Positions 46,741 through 55,761 of a DNA stretch of 64,000 bases are shown piece after piece; within the stretch, counting starts at the first letter, position 1, and every line of letters begins with the position of its first letter. The notes below the pieces were generated by a model, which saw only the letters and a list, made by a program, of their open reading frames with translations, ran no database searches and was not told the DNA's origin. The translations under genes were made by a program, and so were the position numbers. The DNA is from an uncultured Eubacteriales bacterium (GTDB taxonomy: Bacteria > Bacillota > Clostridia > Christensenellales > Aristaeellaceae): NCBI GenBank assembly GCA_902760595.1, contig CACWHI010000001.1:60963-124962 (forward strand). Direction: 5' to 3'.

Positions 46741-47862
46741 ATGGAGCTTGCTGAACTCCGCGACCGGATCAACGAAGTGGACGCGGCACTTCTGCCGCTG
46801 TTCCTGAAGCGCATGGAGCTGTCCGAAGAGATCGCCGGTGTCAAGAAGGAACAGGGCTTGCCTGTGTATAACGCGAAAAGGGAACGCGAGATCCTTTCCT
46901 GGGCGTCCCGGGAAGCCGGCGGGATGGATGATTATGCGCGACTGTTTTTCAGCCATCTGTTTGAGCTCTCGCGCTCCCATCAGCTGCAGCTCATGGAGGG
47001 GGCCGGACCGGGGATAGTCCCGCCGGTCGCGGACGAAGCCTTTCCGCAGTCGGCTGTGGTGGCGTGCCAGGGGATCGAAGGCGCTTACTCTCAGATGGCG
47101 GCGGACAAGGTATTCCGGTTCGCGGATATCATGTATATGAAGACCTTTGACGGCGTTTTTCAGGCGGTGGAAAAGGGCCTTTGCCGGTTCGGCGTGCTGC
47201 CGATCGAAAACAGCGCGCACGGCTCGGTGACCAAGGTCTACGACCTGATGCGCAGTCACCAGTTTTCCATCGTCCGGGCCGTCAAGCTGCATATCCATCA
47301 CCACCTGCTGGCGAAAAAGGGAACGAAGCTCAGCGATATCCGGGCGGTCATCTCCCATGAGCAGGCGATCGGACAGTGCAGCGCGTTCCTGGACGGCCTC
47401 AAAAACGTGCAGATCAGGCTGTGCGAGAACACGGCGGTGGCCGCGCAGATGGTCGCTGAGAGCGCTGACGGCACCCTGGCCGCGATCTCGTCGGAGGAAT
47501 GCGCGCAGCAGTATAACCTGGATGTGCTGAAAACGCATATCCAGAACACTGATAACAATTATACGCGCTTCATCGTCATTGAAAAAACCGCGAAGGTATA
47601 TCCCGGCTCCAACAAGATCTCGCTGATGTTCAGCCTGCCCAACGTGCCGGGCTCCCTCAGCCGTGTCATGTCCAGGTTCTCCTGCGGGAACCTGAATCTG
47701 TCCAAGCTCGAGTCGCGGCCGGTGGAAGGCACGGATTTCCATTATGTGTTCTATACGGACCTGGAGGCCAGCGCGGGGGATCCCGCCGTCAGGCGGCTGA
47801 TCGACAGCCTGAGCCGCGAGCTGCCGCTGTTCACCTTCCTCGGCGCTTATCAGGAGGTTTAA
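46741..47862 (+). CDS. pheA: Bifunctional chorismate mutase/prephenate dehydratase
   Basis: Converts chorismate to prephenate and then to phenylpyruvate, the Phe branch. 373 residues. AroQ-type chorismate mutase (1-90; LRDRINEVDAALLPLFLKRM), prephenate dehydratase (about 100-275; CQGIEGAYSQMAADKVF, IENSAHGSVTKVYDLM and the NYTRFIVI block) and C-terminal ACT domain (about 285-373) with the phenylalanine-binding ESRP motif, implying feedback inhibition by Phe. Mutase activity here can also feed tyrA with prephenate. GGGAGG precedes the ATG. Confidence 0.97.
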   Translation: MELAELRDRINEVDAALLPLFLKRMELSEEIAGVKKEQGLPVYNAKREREILSWASREAGGMDDYARLFFSHLFELSRSHQLQLMEGAGPGIVPPVADEAFPQSAVVACQGIEGAYSQMAADKVFRFADIMYMKTFDGVFQAVEKGLCRFGVLPIENSAHGSVTKVYDLMRSHQFSIVRAVKLHIHHHLLAKKGTKLSDIRAVISHEQAIGQCSAFLDGLKNVQIRLCENTAVAAQMVAESADGTLAAISSEECAQQYNLDVLKTHIQNTDNNYTRFIVIEKTAKVYPGSNKISLMFSLPNVPGSLSRVMSRFSCGNLNLSKLESRPVEGTDFHYVFYTDLEASAGDPAVRRLIDSLSRELPLFTFLGAYQEV

Positions 47863-47865
47863 CTG

Positions 47866-49113
47866 ATGTCCTTTTATCTGATCGGTCACCCGCTGGGCCA
47901 CAGCTGCTCGCCCGAACTGCACGCCTATTTCGGCAATGAGGATTATTTCCTGAAGGACCTGGCGGAAAACGAGCTGAAGAGCTTCGTGCTCAAGGGCGAT
48001 TACGACGGCCTGAACGTGACGATCCCCTTCAAGCGCAGCGTCGCGGCCTATATGGATGTGCTCAGCCCGCGCGCGGCGGAGACCGGAGCGGTCAATACCG
48101 TCGTCAGGACGCGGGATGGACGGCTGATGGGAGATAATACCGACATTGACGGGATGGAAAAGCTGATCCTCAGCGTCGGCGTGGAGCTGGAAAACCGTGA
48201 CGTGCTGATCCTCGGCACGGGGGGCACCGCGCATACTGCCGCCTATCTGGCGGCGCGGCATCACGCGCGGCAGGTCCGGCACGTGTCACGGAACGGCGAA
48301 TTGAACTATCAGAATATTTATGAACTGTGCCGGGATGCCGAGGTGCTGATCAACACGACGCCCGTCGGCATGTATCCGGACCTGCAGGACTGTCCGGTGG
48401 ACCTGGAAAGGCTGCAGGGCATCAGAGCGGTGATCGACGTCGTGTATAATCCGCTGCGTACCGCACTGACGGAGCAGGCCCGCAGGCGGGGCATCCCTCA
48501 CATCAACGGGCTGAGGATGCTGGTGGAGCAGGCCAGGGCCGCGGAGCAGCTGTTCTTCGCGCGGGAGATCACGGACGAGGAAGCGGACGCGGCTTATGAA
48601 AAGCTCTGCCGGAGACATACGAATATCGTGCTGATCGGGATGCCCGGCAGCGGCAAGACCAGCGTCGGAAGGCTGCTGGCGGCCCAGTCGGGACGGGCGT
48701 TTTATGACACGGACCAGATGATCGTGAACGCCTGCGGGATGGAGATCCCCGCGATATTCGAGCAGTACGGCGAGGCGTATTTCCGCGGCAAGGAACAGGA
48801 AGCGGTACGCGAGGCCGCCGGGAAACAGGGCGTCATCATCGCGGTCGGCGGCGGCGCGCCGATCGCTGATGTGAACAAGGACATGCTGAGGAGGAACGGC
48901 CGCGTCTACCTGCTGGAACGCGCGCTGGCGCAGCTGGACCGCAGCGGCAGACCGCTTTCCAGCTCGGCAAAGGTCCTTGAAAAAATGTTTGAGGCACGGA
49001 TGCCTCATTATCTGTCTTTAGCGGATCAGACGGTCAGCAATCATGAATCGCTAGAGCACTGCGCCCAGCTGATCGGGGAGGATTTTCACGCATATGCAAG
49101 TACTGGTGATTAA
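47866..49113 (+). CDS. Shikimate dehydrogenase-shikimate kinase fusion
   Basis: One 415-residue chain covering two consecutive steps. Residues about 1-245 are AroE: LIGHPLGHSCSPELH, NVTIPFKR (catalytic Lys), GAVNTVVR, GDNTDIDG, GTGGTAHTAAY and TTPVGMYPD. Residues about 248-410 are AroK: IVLIGMPGSGKTSVGRLLA (Walker A), FYDTDQMIVN, YFRGKEQEAVRE and VGGGAPI. Linker YEKLCRRHTN is short. All key residues look intact. Fusion of these two enzymes is known in some anaerobes, but pairing in this operon order makes it notable. It overlaps aroQ by 20 bases. Confidence 0.95.
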   Translation: MSFYLIGHPLGHSCSPELHAYFGNEDYFLKDLAENELKSFVLKGDYDGLNVTIPFKRSVAAYMDVLSPRAAETGAVNTVVRTRDGRLMGDNTDIDGMEKLILSVGVELENRDVLILGTGGTAHTAAYLAARHHARQVRHVSRNGELNYQNIYELCRDAEVLINTTPVGMYPDLQDCPVDLERLQGIRAVIDVVYNPLRTALTEQARRRGIPHINGLRMLVEQARAAEQLFFAREITDEEADAAYEKLCRRHTNIVLIGMPGSGKTSVGRLLAAQSGRAFYDTDQMIVNACGMEIPAIFEQYGEAYFRGKEQEAVREAAGKQGVIIAVGGGAPIADVNKDMLRRNGRVYLLERALAQLDRSGRPLSSSAKVLEKMFEARMPHYLSLADQTVSNHESLEHCAQLIGEDFHAYASTGD

Positions 49114-49522
49114 CGGCCCGAACCTGAATATGCTCGGTATACGCGAGCCGGATATCTACGGACGGAAGACATTTGCCGATCTTGAGAATTATATCCGCGG
49201 CGAAGCGGCCAGGCTCGGTGTGGATGTGACGCTGTTCCAGTCCAATCATGAGGGAGCCATCGTGGATGCCATTCAGCAGGCGCTGGGAAGGTACCAGGGG
49301 ATCCTCATCAATCCCGGAGCGTACACGCACACCTCCGTAGCCATCCTGGACGCGCTGAAGGCGGTGCAGCTCCCGACGGCGGAAGTGCACCTGTCAGACA
49401 TCAGCACGCGCGAGGCGTTCCGGCAGTTTTCCTATGTTTCCCTGTATGCGCAGAAAACGATCTGTGGAAAAGGCTTTGAGGGTTATTCCGAAGGCCTGGA
49501 ATGGCTCGCAGGGAACGCATAA
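49094..49522 (+). CDS. aroQ: 3-dehydroquinate dehydratase, type II
   Basis: Converts 3-dehydroquinate to 3-dehydroshikimate by anti-elimination. 142 residues, the compact dodecameric type. The sequence begins VLVINGPNLNMLGIREPDIYG with the catalytic Tyr, then QSNHEGAIVDAIQQA, LINPGAYTHTSVAILDAL (catalytic His region) and VHLSDISTREAFRQFSY. Last gene of the operon, overlapping the dehydrogenase/kinase fusion by 20 bases. A hairpin follows. Confidence 0.97.
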   Translation: MQVLVINGPNLNMLGIREPDIYGRKTFADLENYIRGEAARLGVDVTLFQSNHEGAIVDAIQQALGRYQGILINPGAYTHTSVAILDALKAVQLPTAEVHLSDISTREAFRQFSYVSLYAQKTICGKGFEGYSEGLEWLAGNA

Positions 49523-49527
49523 AACGA

Positions 49528-49558
49528 GGGACTGCCGCAAAACGATTTGTGGCAGCCC
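49528..49558. terminator. Hairpin between convergent aroQ and SH3-domain gene
   Basis: CTGCCGCAAA (49532-49541) pairs with TTTGTGGCAG (49546-49555), extended by GGG/CCC with one bulge. It lies 5 bases after the aroQ stop. No long T run on either side, so termination strength is uncertain. It sits between two convergent genes and may serve both. Confidence 0.6.
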
Positions 49559-49581
49559 CTGCTAATACTCTTATGATGATA

Positions 49582-50679
49582 TTACCACTTGGCCTTCAAA
49601 GCCGTAGTGATCATGGACTGGTGCGCGCTGTCGACGACCCCTGAACCGGAGGTCTTGCTGCCGGTAAAGTGGATGCAGAACTGACCGTCGAAATTGTTGT
49701 TCTTGATCGAGTAATCGCCGTGCGGCTCGCCATACATGCTGCCGGCGTAGACATGTCCGATATACTTGACGAGGACCGCCCGGCGCACATAATTGATCTT
49801 TCCGCCGTAGGCCGCCTTCATGATGGCCGTATCCGCGGCTGTCAGCGGCTCCGCGTCCAGATGATTGCCCGCGTACAGGCGCTTGCAGGTCCACACCTTT
49901 CCGCTTTTCACGTCCTTGACCTGGAAGGTCGCCCCGGCCTTGAACAGGTTCTTGCCGGTATTGAACCAGGTGAGCTTCTCCGTGGTCAGCTTGGCGAGCG
50001 TAGGCGTCGCCGTTTTCTTGGGCGTCGGGGTAGCGGTCTTCTTTGGCGTGGGGGTGGCGGTCTTCTTCGGGGTCGGAGTCGGTGCCTTGTAATCGGCCGC
50101 GTTCTTGCCAAACAGCTTTTTGATGGTGGCCAAGTCCGCCTGGCCGGACTGCGTGAGCTTCTGGGCTTTCTGATAGGCTTTCACGGCGGCGACGGTATTG
50201 TCGTCGAACTTGCTGTTGATGGGGGCTTTGTAATAGCCCTTGATCTTCAGCGCCTGCTGGATCGCAAGCACATTTTTGCCCGTGTTTCCTTTTTTGCTGG
50301 TGGCGGGAACCGTGATCTGTGAGATCTTGGTGATGCCCTTCATATTGGGGTCGTTGGCGACTGTGGTCGTTTTCGCGACACCCAGGGCAATGGCGTCCGC
50401 CTCGGACACGGATACGAACTTTTGCATGACATATCCGGTCGAGTTGTTGTACTTCGCTTTATAGAAGCTGCCGCTGACCCCGAGGATCTCGATTTTCGCG
50501 CCTTTTTTGAAGCGCAGCTTCCAGCCGCTGCTGGTGGAGGCGCGGGAGCGGAAAAAGATGTTGTCCTTGATGATGGTGCCGGTGTAGGTTTTTGCGGCCT
50601 CCGCCTGCATGGGCATATAGGCGACAAAGAGCATGACGATGAGCGTCAGTATGGCCAAACCCGCTCTGCGGTTCTGCAT
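49582..50679 (-). CDS. Secreted SH3/peptidoglycan-binding protein with Pro-Thr-Lys linker
   Basis: 365 residues. Signal peptide 1-29 (LAILTLIVMLFVAYMPMQAEA). SH3b-type domain at about 33-90 (IIKDNIFFRSRASTSSGWKL, GYVMQKFVSV), a peptidoglycan-binding_1-type domain at about 132-185 (NVLAIQQALKIKGYYKAPIN, KFDDNTVAAVKAYQK), then a linker with three ATPTPKKT repeats (about 200-230). The last ~130 residues form a domain I have seen in Clostridial wall proteins but cannot name (GNHLDAEPLTAADTAIM, GSMYGEPHGDYSIKNNNFDG, FCIHFTGSKTSGSGVVDSAH; conserved His, Asp and Cys). Start 50679 with AAGGAGG 5 bases upstream; the promoter is at 50747-50776. Probably wall-associated. Confidence 0.82.
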   Translation of the reverse strand: MQNRRAGLAILTLIVMLFVAYMPMQAEAAKTYTGTIIKDNIFFRSRASTSSGWKLRFKKGAKIEILGVSGSFYKAKYNNSTGYVMQKFVSVSEADAIALGVAKTTTVANDPNMKGITKISQITVPATSKKGNTGKNVLAIQQALKIKGYYKAPINSKFDDNTVAAVKAYQKAQKLTQSGQADLATIKKLFGKNAADYKAPTPTPKKTATPTPKKTATPTPKKTATPTLAKLTTEKLTWFNTGKNLFKAGATFQVKDVKSGKVWTCKRLYAGNHLDAEPLTAADTAIMKAAYGGKINYVRRAVLVKYIGHVYAGSMYGEPHGDYSIKNNNFDGQFCIHFTGSKTSGSGVVDSAHQSMITTALKAKW

Positions 50680-50746
50680 AACGTCCTCCTTATTTGCCGG
50701 AGATTTCGGAAAATGACTGTCGGTTGACTCTGATGACGAATCAGGA

Positions 50747-50776
50747 AAAATATGATCCATAATCATCATATTTCAA
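50747..50776 (-). promoter_or_regulatory. Promoter for the SH3-domain gene
   Basis: Minus strand: TTGAAA (50771-50776), 18-base spacer, TATTTT (50747-50752), 68 bases before the ATG at 50679. Confidence 0.5.
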
Positions 50777-50821
50777 AACGGTCGATTAATCAAGCAAATA
50801 AGAGAATTGTTGACAGAATGT

Positions 50822-52210
50822 TCACATCTTTGGCCCATATTTGGCGAGGGCTTCCCTGCCCACCCGGATCGTGGCCATGACCTGTTCCGGCGCGGGTCCG
50901 CCGGGAATGTTCCGGAGCCGTACACAGACTTCCGGAGCCAGCGCGTCATAGATATCGTTCTCGAAAGAAGCCGAATACTGCCTGAAGGCCTCAAGCGAAA
51001 GGTCGTTGAGGGCTTTGCCCTCGGCCATGCAATGACTGACGAGCTGGCCGACGATGCGGTGCGCGTCACGGAAGGGCACCCCGTGCCGGACCAGGTAATC
51101 CGCGCAGTCCGTCGCGTTGGAGAAGCCCAGGTTCGCCTTCCTGCGCATCACGTCGGTCCGGAAGGTGAGCGAGCCCAGCATGGCGGTAAAGATCTCCAGG
51201 CAGTGCAGCAGGGTGTCCATGCTGTCAAAGTAGGCTTCCTTATCCTCCTGCATATCCTTGTTATACGCGAGGGGTATGCCCTTCATCACGGTCAGCAGCG
51301 CGGTCAGGTCGCCGTAGACGCGTCCGGTCTTTCCGCGGATCAGCTCCGCCACGTCAGGGTTCTTTTTCTGCGGCATCATACTGGAGCCGGTCGAATAGGT
51401 ATCGTCCATGCTGACGAACGCGAACTCCTGGCTGCTGTAGAGGATCAGCTCCTCGCAGAAGCGGCTCAGGTGCATCATGCAGATGGCGGAGGCGCTCATG
51501 GCGTCCAGCAGGAAATCGCGGTTGCTGACGCCGTCCAGGGAATTCATGGAGATGCGCGAGAAGCCGAGCTGCTCCGCGACGAAGGGACGGTCCAGGGGAT
51601 AGGTGGTCGCGGCCAGCGCGCCGCTGCCCAGCACCATCTCGTCCGCCGCGTCCTCTGCCTGGGCGAAGCGCTTCATATCCCGCAGGAACATCTGGAAATA
51701 GGCCGTCAGGTAGTGGCCGAGGGTGATCGGCTGCGCCTGCTGCAGATGCGTGTATCCCGGCATGATGTCGTTCAGGTGCTTTTCCGCCAGGTCCAGCAGG
51801 AGGGAAGCGAGACCATAGAGACGGCGGATCGCTTCCTCAGCTGTCCGCTTGGCGTACAGGTGCATATCCAGCGCCACCTGGTCGTTGCGGCTGCGGCCCG
51901 TGTGCAGGCGTTTTCCCGGTTCGCCCACACGCTCGGTCAGCAGCTCCTCCACGCGCATGTGGATGTCCTCACTCTCGGGCGGGAAGTCGATCCTGCCTTC
52001 CTCCATGTCCCGCAGGATGCCGAGCAGGCCCTCGCGGATCGCTTTTTCGTCGTCCTCGCTGATGATGCCCTGCTTTTTGAGCATCGCGGCATGCGCGAGA
52101 CTGCCCTCGATATCCTCGCGGTACAGCCGCTGGTCAAAGCCGATGGAGGAATGGAAATCGTCCATCAGGTGGCTGGTGTTCTTGCTGAATCGACCGCTCC
52201 AAAGCTTCAT
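50822..52210 (-). CDS. argH: Argininosuccinate lyase
   Basis: Splits argininosuccinate to arginine and fumarate, the last step of arginine synthesis. 462 residues. LWSGRFSKNTSHLMDDFHSS at the start, then HTGRSRNDQVALDMHLY, LPGYTHLQQAQPITLGHYL (here MPGYTHLQ) and the fumarase-family signature GSSMMPQKKNPD. argG is not in the window, which is unusual since the two are often adjacent. It overlaps the TrmH-type methyltransferase gene by ATGA. Confidence 0.97.
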   Translation of the reverse strand: MKLWSGRFSKNTSHLMDDFHSSIGFDQRLYREDIEGSLAHAAMLKKQGIISEDDEKAIREGLLGILRDMEEGRIDFPPESEDIHMRVEELLTERVGEPGKRLHTGRSRNDQVALDMHLYAKRTAEEAIRRLYGLASLLLDLAEKHLNDIMPGYTHLQQAQPITLGHYLTAYFQMFLRDMKRFAQAEDAADEMVLGSGALAATTYPLDRPFVAEQLGFSRISMNSLDGVSNRDFLLDAMSASAICMMHLSRFCEELILYSSQEFAFVSMDDTYSTGSSMMPQKKNPDVAELIRGKTGRVYGDLTALLTVMKGIPLAYNKDMQEDKEAYFDSMDTLLHCLEIFTAMLGSLTFRTDVMRRKANLGFSNATDCADYLVRHGVPFRDAHRIVGQLVSHCMAEGKALNDLSLEAFRQYSASFENDIYDALAPEVCVRLRNIPGGPAPEQVMATIRVGREALAKYGPKM

Positions 52211-52935
52211 AACTGCTCCTTCATCATTTCGTACATGCCGATCGCGGCGGCGACGGACAGGTTCAGGGAATCGATTTTATGGCTGTGCGGGATCCGGACG
52301 GGATGCCCGTATTCCAGAAACTCATCCGGCAGTCCCGTCCCTTCGTTGCCGAAGACCAGAGCAAACGGCGAGGCGGGCTTTGCTGCGGCCTCCGCCAGCG
52401 GCACCGAGCCCTTGAGCATGAACGGATAGAGCGTGTGCGTGGGATAGGACGCCCGGTACTGCTCAAAATCTGGATACTCATGGATCCGCAGGGAAAATAC
52501 CGCGCCCATGGACGCGCGCACGACATGGGGCTGGAAAACATCCGCGCAGGGAGCGATCAGCGCCACATCCAGGTAGCCGAAGCCCAGGGCCGTCCGGAGC
52601 ATGGTGCCCAGATTGCCGGCGTCGGACGGGTGATGGAGCACCAGATGCGGCCCCTGGGCGGAAAGCGCTCCCCATTTTTTGGTGAATACCGCGGCCGCAA
52701 AGCAGTTCTCCTTGCCGGACAGGCGGCTCAGCGCTTTATCGGCCGTCTCGATACGGATGTGATGCCCGGCGCAGAGCGCTTCCACACGGCTCAGGCCATC
52801 AGAGGCCGCGGCCTGGGTGGAAACGAGGACACGGCGCACCAGCTCGGGGGCGTTGGTCAGCGCCTCGATCGTCGGAAAGAAGCCGGGGGCGTAGGAATAG
52901 TCGAGCTCACGTTTGTAGGGTGCAAGCGGCGGCAT
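52207..52935 (-). CDS. TrmH/SpoU-family RNA 2'-O-methyltransferase
   Basis: Knotted-fold methyltransferase of 242 residues predicted to methylate a ribose in rRNA or tRNA using S-adenosylmethionine. Motif 1 is LHHPSDAGNLGTMLRTA (unusually HPSDAGN instead of NPGNAGA-like), motif 2 LVFGNEGTGLPDEFLE, and motif 3 IPHSHKIDSLNLSVAAAIGMYEM. Start 52935 chosen for GAGGAG upstream. Coupled to argH by a 4-base overlap and starts 2 bases after the helicase stop. Target site unknown. Confidence 0.9.
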   Translation of the reverse strand: MPPLAPYKRELDYSYAPGFFPTIEALTNAPELVRRVLVSTQAAASDGLSRVEALCAGHHIRIETADKALSRLSGKENCFAAAVFTKKWGALSAQGPHLVLHHPSDAGNLGTMLRTALGFGYLDVALIAPCADVFQPHVVRASMGAVFSLRIHEYPDFEQYRASYPTHTLYPFMLKGSVPLAEAAAKPASPFALVFGNEGTGLPDEFLEYGHPVRIPHSHKIDSLNLSVAAAIGMYEMMKEQL

Positions 52936-52937
52936 GG

Positions 52938-55211
52938 TCAATTCTCCTCGTTGGATGTACGGCACAGCACGTCCAGCAGCTCTGCCGCCAGGCGTTTGCC
53001 GTTTTCGCCGATCTCGGCGACCGGGCCCGCGCAGGAAGGACAGCCCTTGTCGCATCCGCAGTCGCGCACGATGGCGCGGGCACTGTCAAAGATCGCGCTG
53101 CGCATGTGATACGCTTTTTCTGAAATGCCGACGCCGCCCGGACAATTATCGTACAGGATCAGGGTCGGCCGGTTGGTGAAGGTGCATTTGACCTGATAGG
53201 TGACGACGATGTCGTGCGGTGAGCACATCAGCAGCAGCGGCGCCGCGATGCGAACCAGGTTCGCCACGCCCAGCATGCCGTTCTGCAGGTCGTCCTTGCC
53301 GTATTTCTGCGTGACTTCATCCGGCAGCGTCCACCAGGCGGCGACGGTATGCATTTCGGTTTCCGGCAGCATGACGGGCCCGTAGCCCACGTTTTCCCCG
53401 GTGTCAAAGCGCATTTTCTTGAAAATGCGTACGCGCGCGGTGACGTTGATCTCACCGAGGGCGGCGTCACGGCGCTCCTGCTGGATGTCGAGCAGGCTTA
53501 GCGCCACGTTCAGGTCGGCGTCCGTATAATAATCCACGTCGACCCGCCGGATGAACGCCTTGCAGGCGTCAAAATCCAGCTTGTCGACCTGATAGGTCGT
53601 GCCCTCGTGCATGTAGATCGCGTTTTCATGCAGCAGCATGGGCACCGTAAAGCGGTCCATCTCGCCGACCATCCGCACATGCGCCGGGTCAGTCGTATCC
53701 ATGATCAGGAAGTTTTCCGTCATGGCGGTGCGCAGCGAGATCTCGCTGGCGGGAAAATCCTCCTCGGACCAGTGATAGGTATCGCCGACATGGCGCAGGA
53801 TGTTGGCATCGGTCAGGTACGAGAGCATCTCCTCCGAGCCGACGGCGTTCCCGAAGCGTTCGCCGTCATGGAAGGGCAGCTCGTAGGCAGAGCACTTCAG
53901 GTGATTCAGCAGGATATACAGATTATCAGGATTCAGCAGCGCGTTCTCGGGGCTCGCCCCGAAGAAGTATTCGGGATGCGTGATGATGAACTGGTCCAAG
54001 GCGGAGGAATTGGCGACCATGATGACCACGCTGGCCCCGCTGCGCCGGCCAGCGCGGCCCGCCTCCTGCCAGGCGGAGGCGATGGTGCCGGGGTACCCGC
54101 ACATTACGCAGGCCTCCAGGGAACCGATATCGATGCCCAACTCCAGCGCGTTGGTGGAAACCACGGCGTCGACGGTGCCCGTCCGTAGCCCGCGCTCGAT
54201 CTCGCGGCGCTCCCCGGGCAGATAACCGCCGCGGTAGCCGCGTACGCGGTCGCTCCTGCCGACGGAGTTGACGACCAGCTCCTTGAGCTGGCGGGTCAGC
54301 ACCTCCACCTGCACGCGGCTTTTCGCGAAAACGATGGTCTTGATGCCGTTACGGACGAGCATGGAGGAGAGACGCCTGGTTTCCCCCAGAGCGCTCTTGC
54401 GGATGCCCAGCTGACGGTTGACGACCGGCGGGTTATAGAAGATGAAATGCCGTTCGCCGGCAGGGGCGCCGTTCCGGTCGATTCTCACGACGGGCCGGCC
54501 GATCAGGGTCTGCGCCAGCTCCTCGGGGTTTTCGATGGTCGCCGAGCAGAGGATGAACTGCGGGTGGCTCCCGTAGAATTCGCACAGGCGGATCAGGCGG
54601 CGCAGAACGTTGGCGAGGTTGCTGCCGAAGATGCCGCGATAGGTATGGATCTCGTCGATCACGATATAGCGGAGGTTTTCAAACAGCTTGACCCATTTGG
54701 TGTGGTGGGGAAGGATGCCGGAATGCAGCATGTCCGGATTGGTGACCACCACATGCCCGGCCTGCCGGATGGCGCGGCGCGCGGCTCCGGGGGTGTCTCC
54801 GTCATAGGTATAGGTCTTGATATCCACGCCCATGAGCTCGATCAGCTCGTACAGCTCGCTGACCTGATCCGCGGAGAGCGCTTTGGTAGGAAAAAGGTAC
54901 AGCGACCGTGCGTCCGGGTTATGCAGGATCTCATTCAGTACAGGCAGGTTGTAGCACAGCGTTTTGCCCGAAGCGGTGGGGGTGACGATCACCACGTCTT
55001 TGCCCTCTGAAATGGCCGTGAACGCGTCCGCCTGATGCGTGTACAGCTGGTGGATATGGTGCTTTTCCAGCGCGGGCAGCATACGGGGATCGAGGCTTTC
55101 GGGAAACGGGGCATAGCTGGCGCCGCGCTTTTCGAGCGTGCGCCAGGCGGTCACGTTTTCCATAAAGGCCTGATCGTGCCGGAGGGAATCAAGGAGCTGT
55201 TCGAGTGTCAT
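52938..55211 (-). CDS. DEAH-type helicase with C-terminal zinc domain (MrfA/YprA-like)
   Basis: 757-residue superfamily 2 helicase of the YprA/MrfA group, which in Bacillus takes part in mitomycin-lesion repair. Walker A VTPTASGKTLCYNLPVL, motif II DEIHTYRG (DEIH), SATIENPEELAQ, the helicase C-terminal block TNALELGIDIGSLEACVMCGYPGT and QEAGRAGRRSG, and a DUF1998-type C-terminus with four cysteines in CGCDKGCPSCAGP. ATG at 55211 follows the scpB stop by one base. Likely DNA repair, but not proven here. Confidence 0.92.
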   Translation of the reverse strand: MTLEQLLDSLRHDQAFMENVTAWRTLEKRGASYAPFPESLDPRMLPALEKHHIHQLYTHQADAFTAISEGKDVVIVTPTASGKTLCYNLPVLNEILHNPDARSLYLFPTKALSADQVSELYELIELMGVDIKTYTYDGDTPGAARRAIRQAGHVVVTNPDMLHSGILPHHTKWVKLFENLRYIVIDEIHTYRGIFGSNLANVLRRLIRLCEFYGSHPQFILCSATIENPEELAQTLIGRPVVRIDRNGAPAGERHFIFYNPPVVNRQLGIRKSALGETRRLSSMLVRNGIKTIVFAKSRVQVEVLTRQLKELVVNSVGRSDRVRGYRGGYLPGERREIERGLRTGTVDAVVSTNALELGIDIGSLEACVMCGYPGTIASAWQEAGRAGRRSGASVVIMVANSSALDQFIITHPEYFFGASPENALLNPDNLYILLNHLKCSAYELPFHDGERFGNAVGSEEMLSYLTDANILRHVGDTYHWSEEDFPASEISLRTAMTENFLIMDTTDPAHVRMVGEMDRFTVPMLLHENAIYMHEGTTYQVDKLDFDACKAFIRRVDVDYYTDADLNVALSLLDIQQERRDAALGEINVTARVRIFKKMRFDTGENVGYGPVMLPETEMHTVAAWWTLPDEVTQKYGKDDLQNGMLGVANLVRIAAPLLLMCSPHDIVVTYQVKCTFTNRPTLILYDNCPGGVGISEKAYHMRSAIFDSARAIVRDCGCDKGCPSCAGPVAEIGENGKRLAAELLDVLCRTSNEEN

Positions 55212-55212
55212 G

Positions 55213-55753
<541 letters not shown>

Positions 55754-55761
<8 letters not shown>

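Noticed and set aside
50810..50815. TTGACA box on the plus strand at the end of argH
   Set aside because: It points into argH antisense with no gene to serve and no clear -10.
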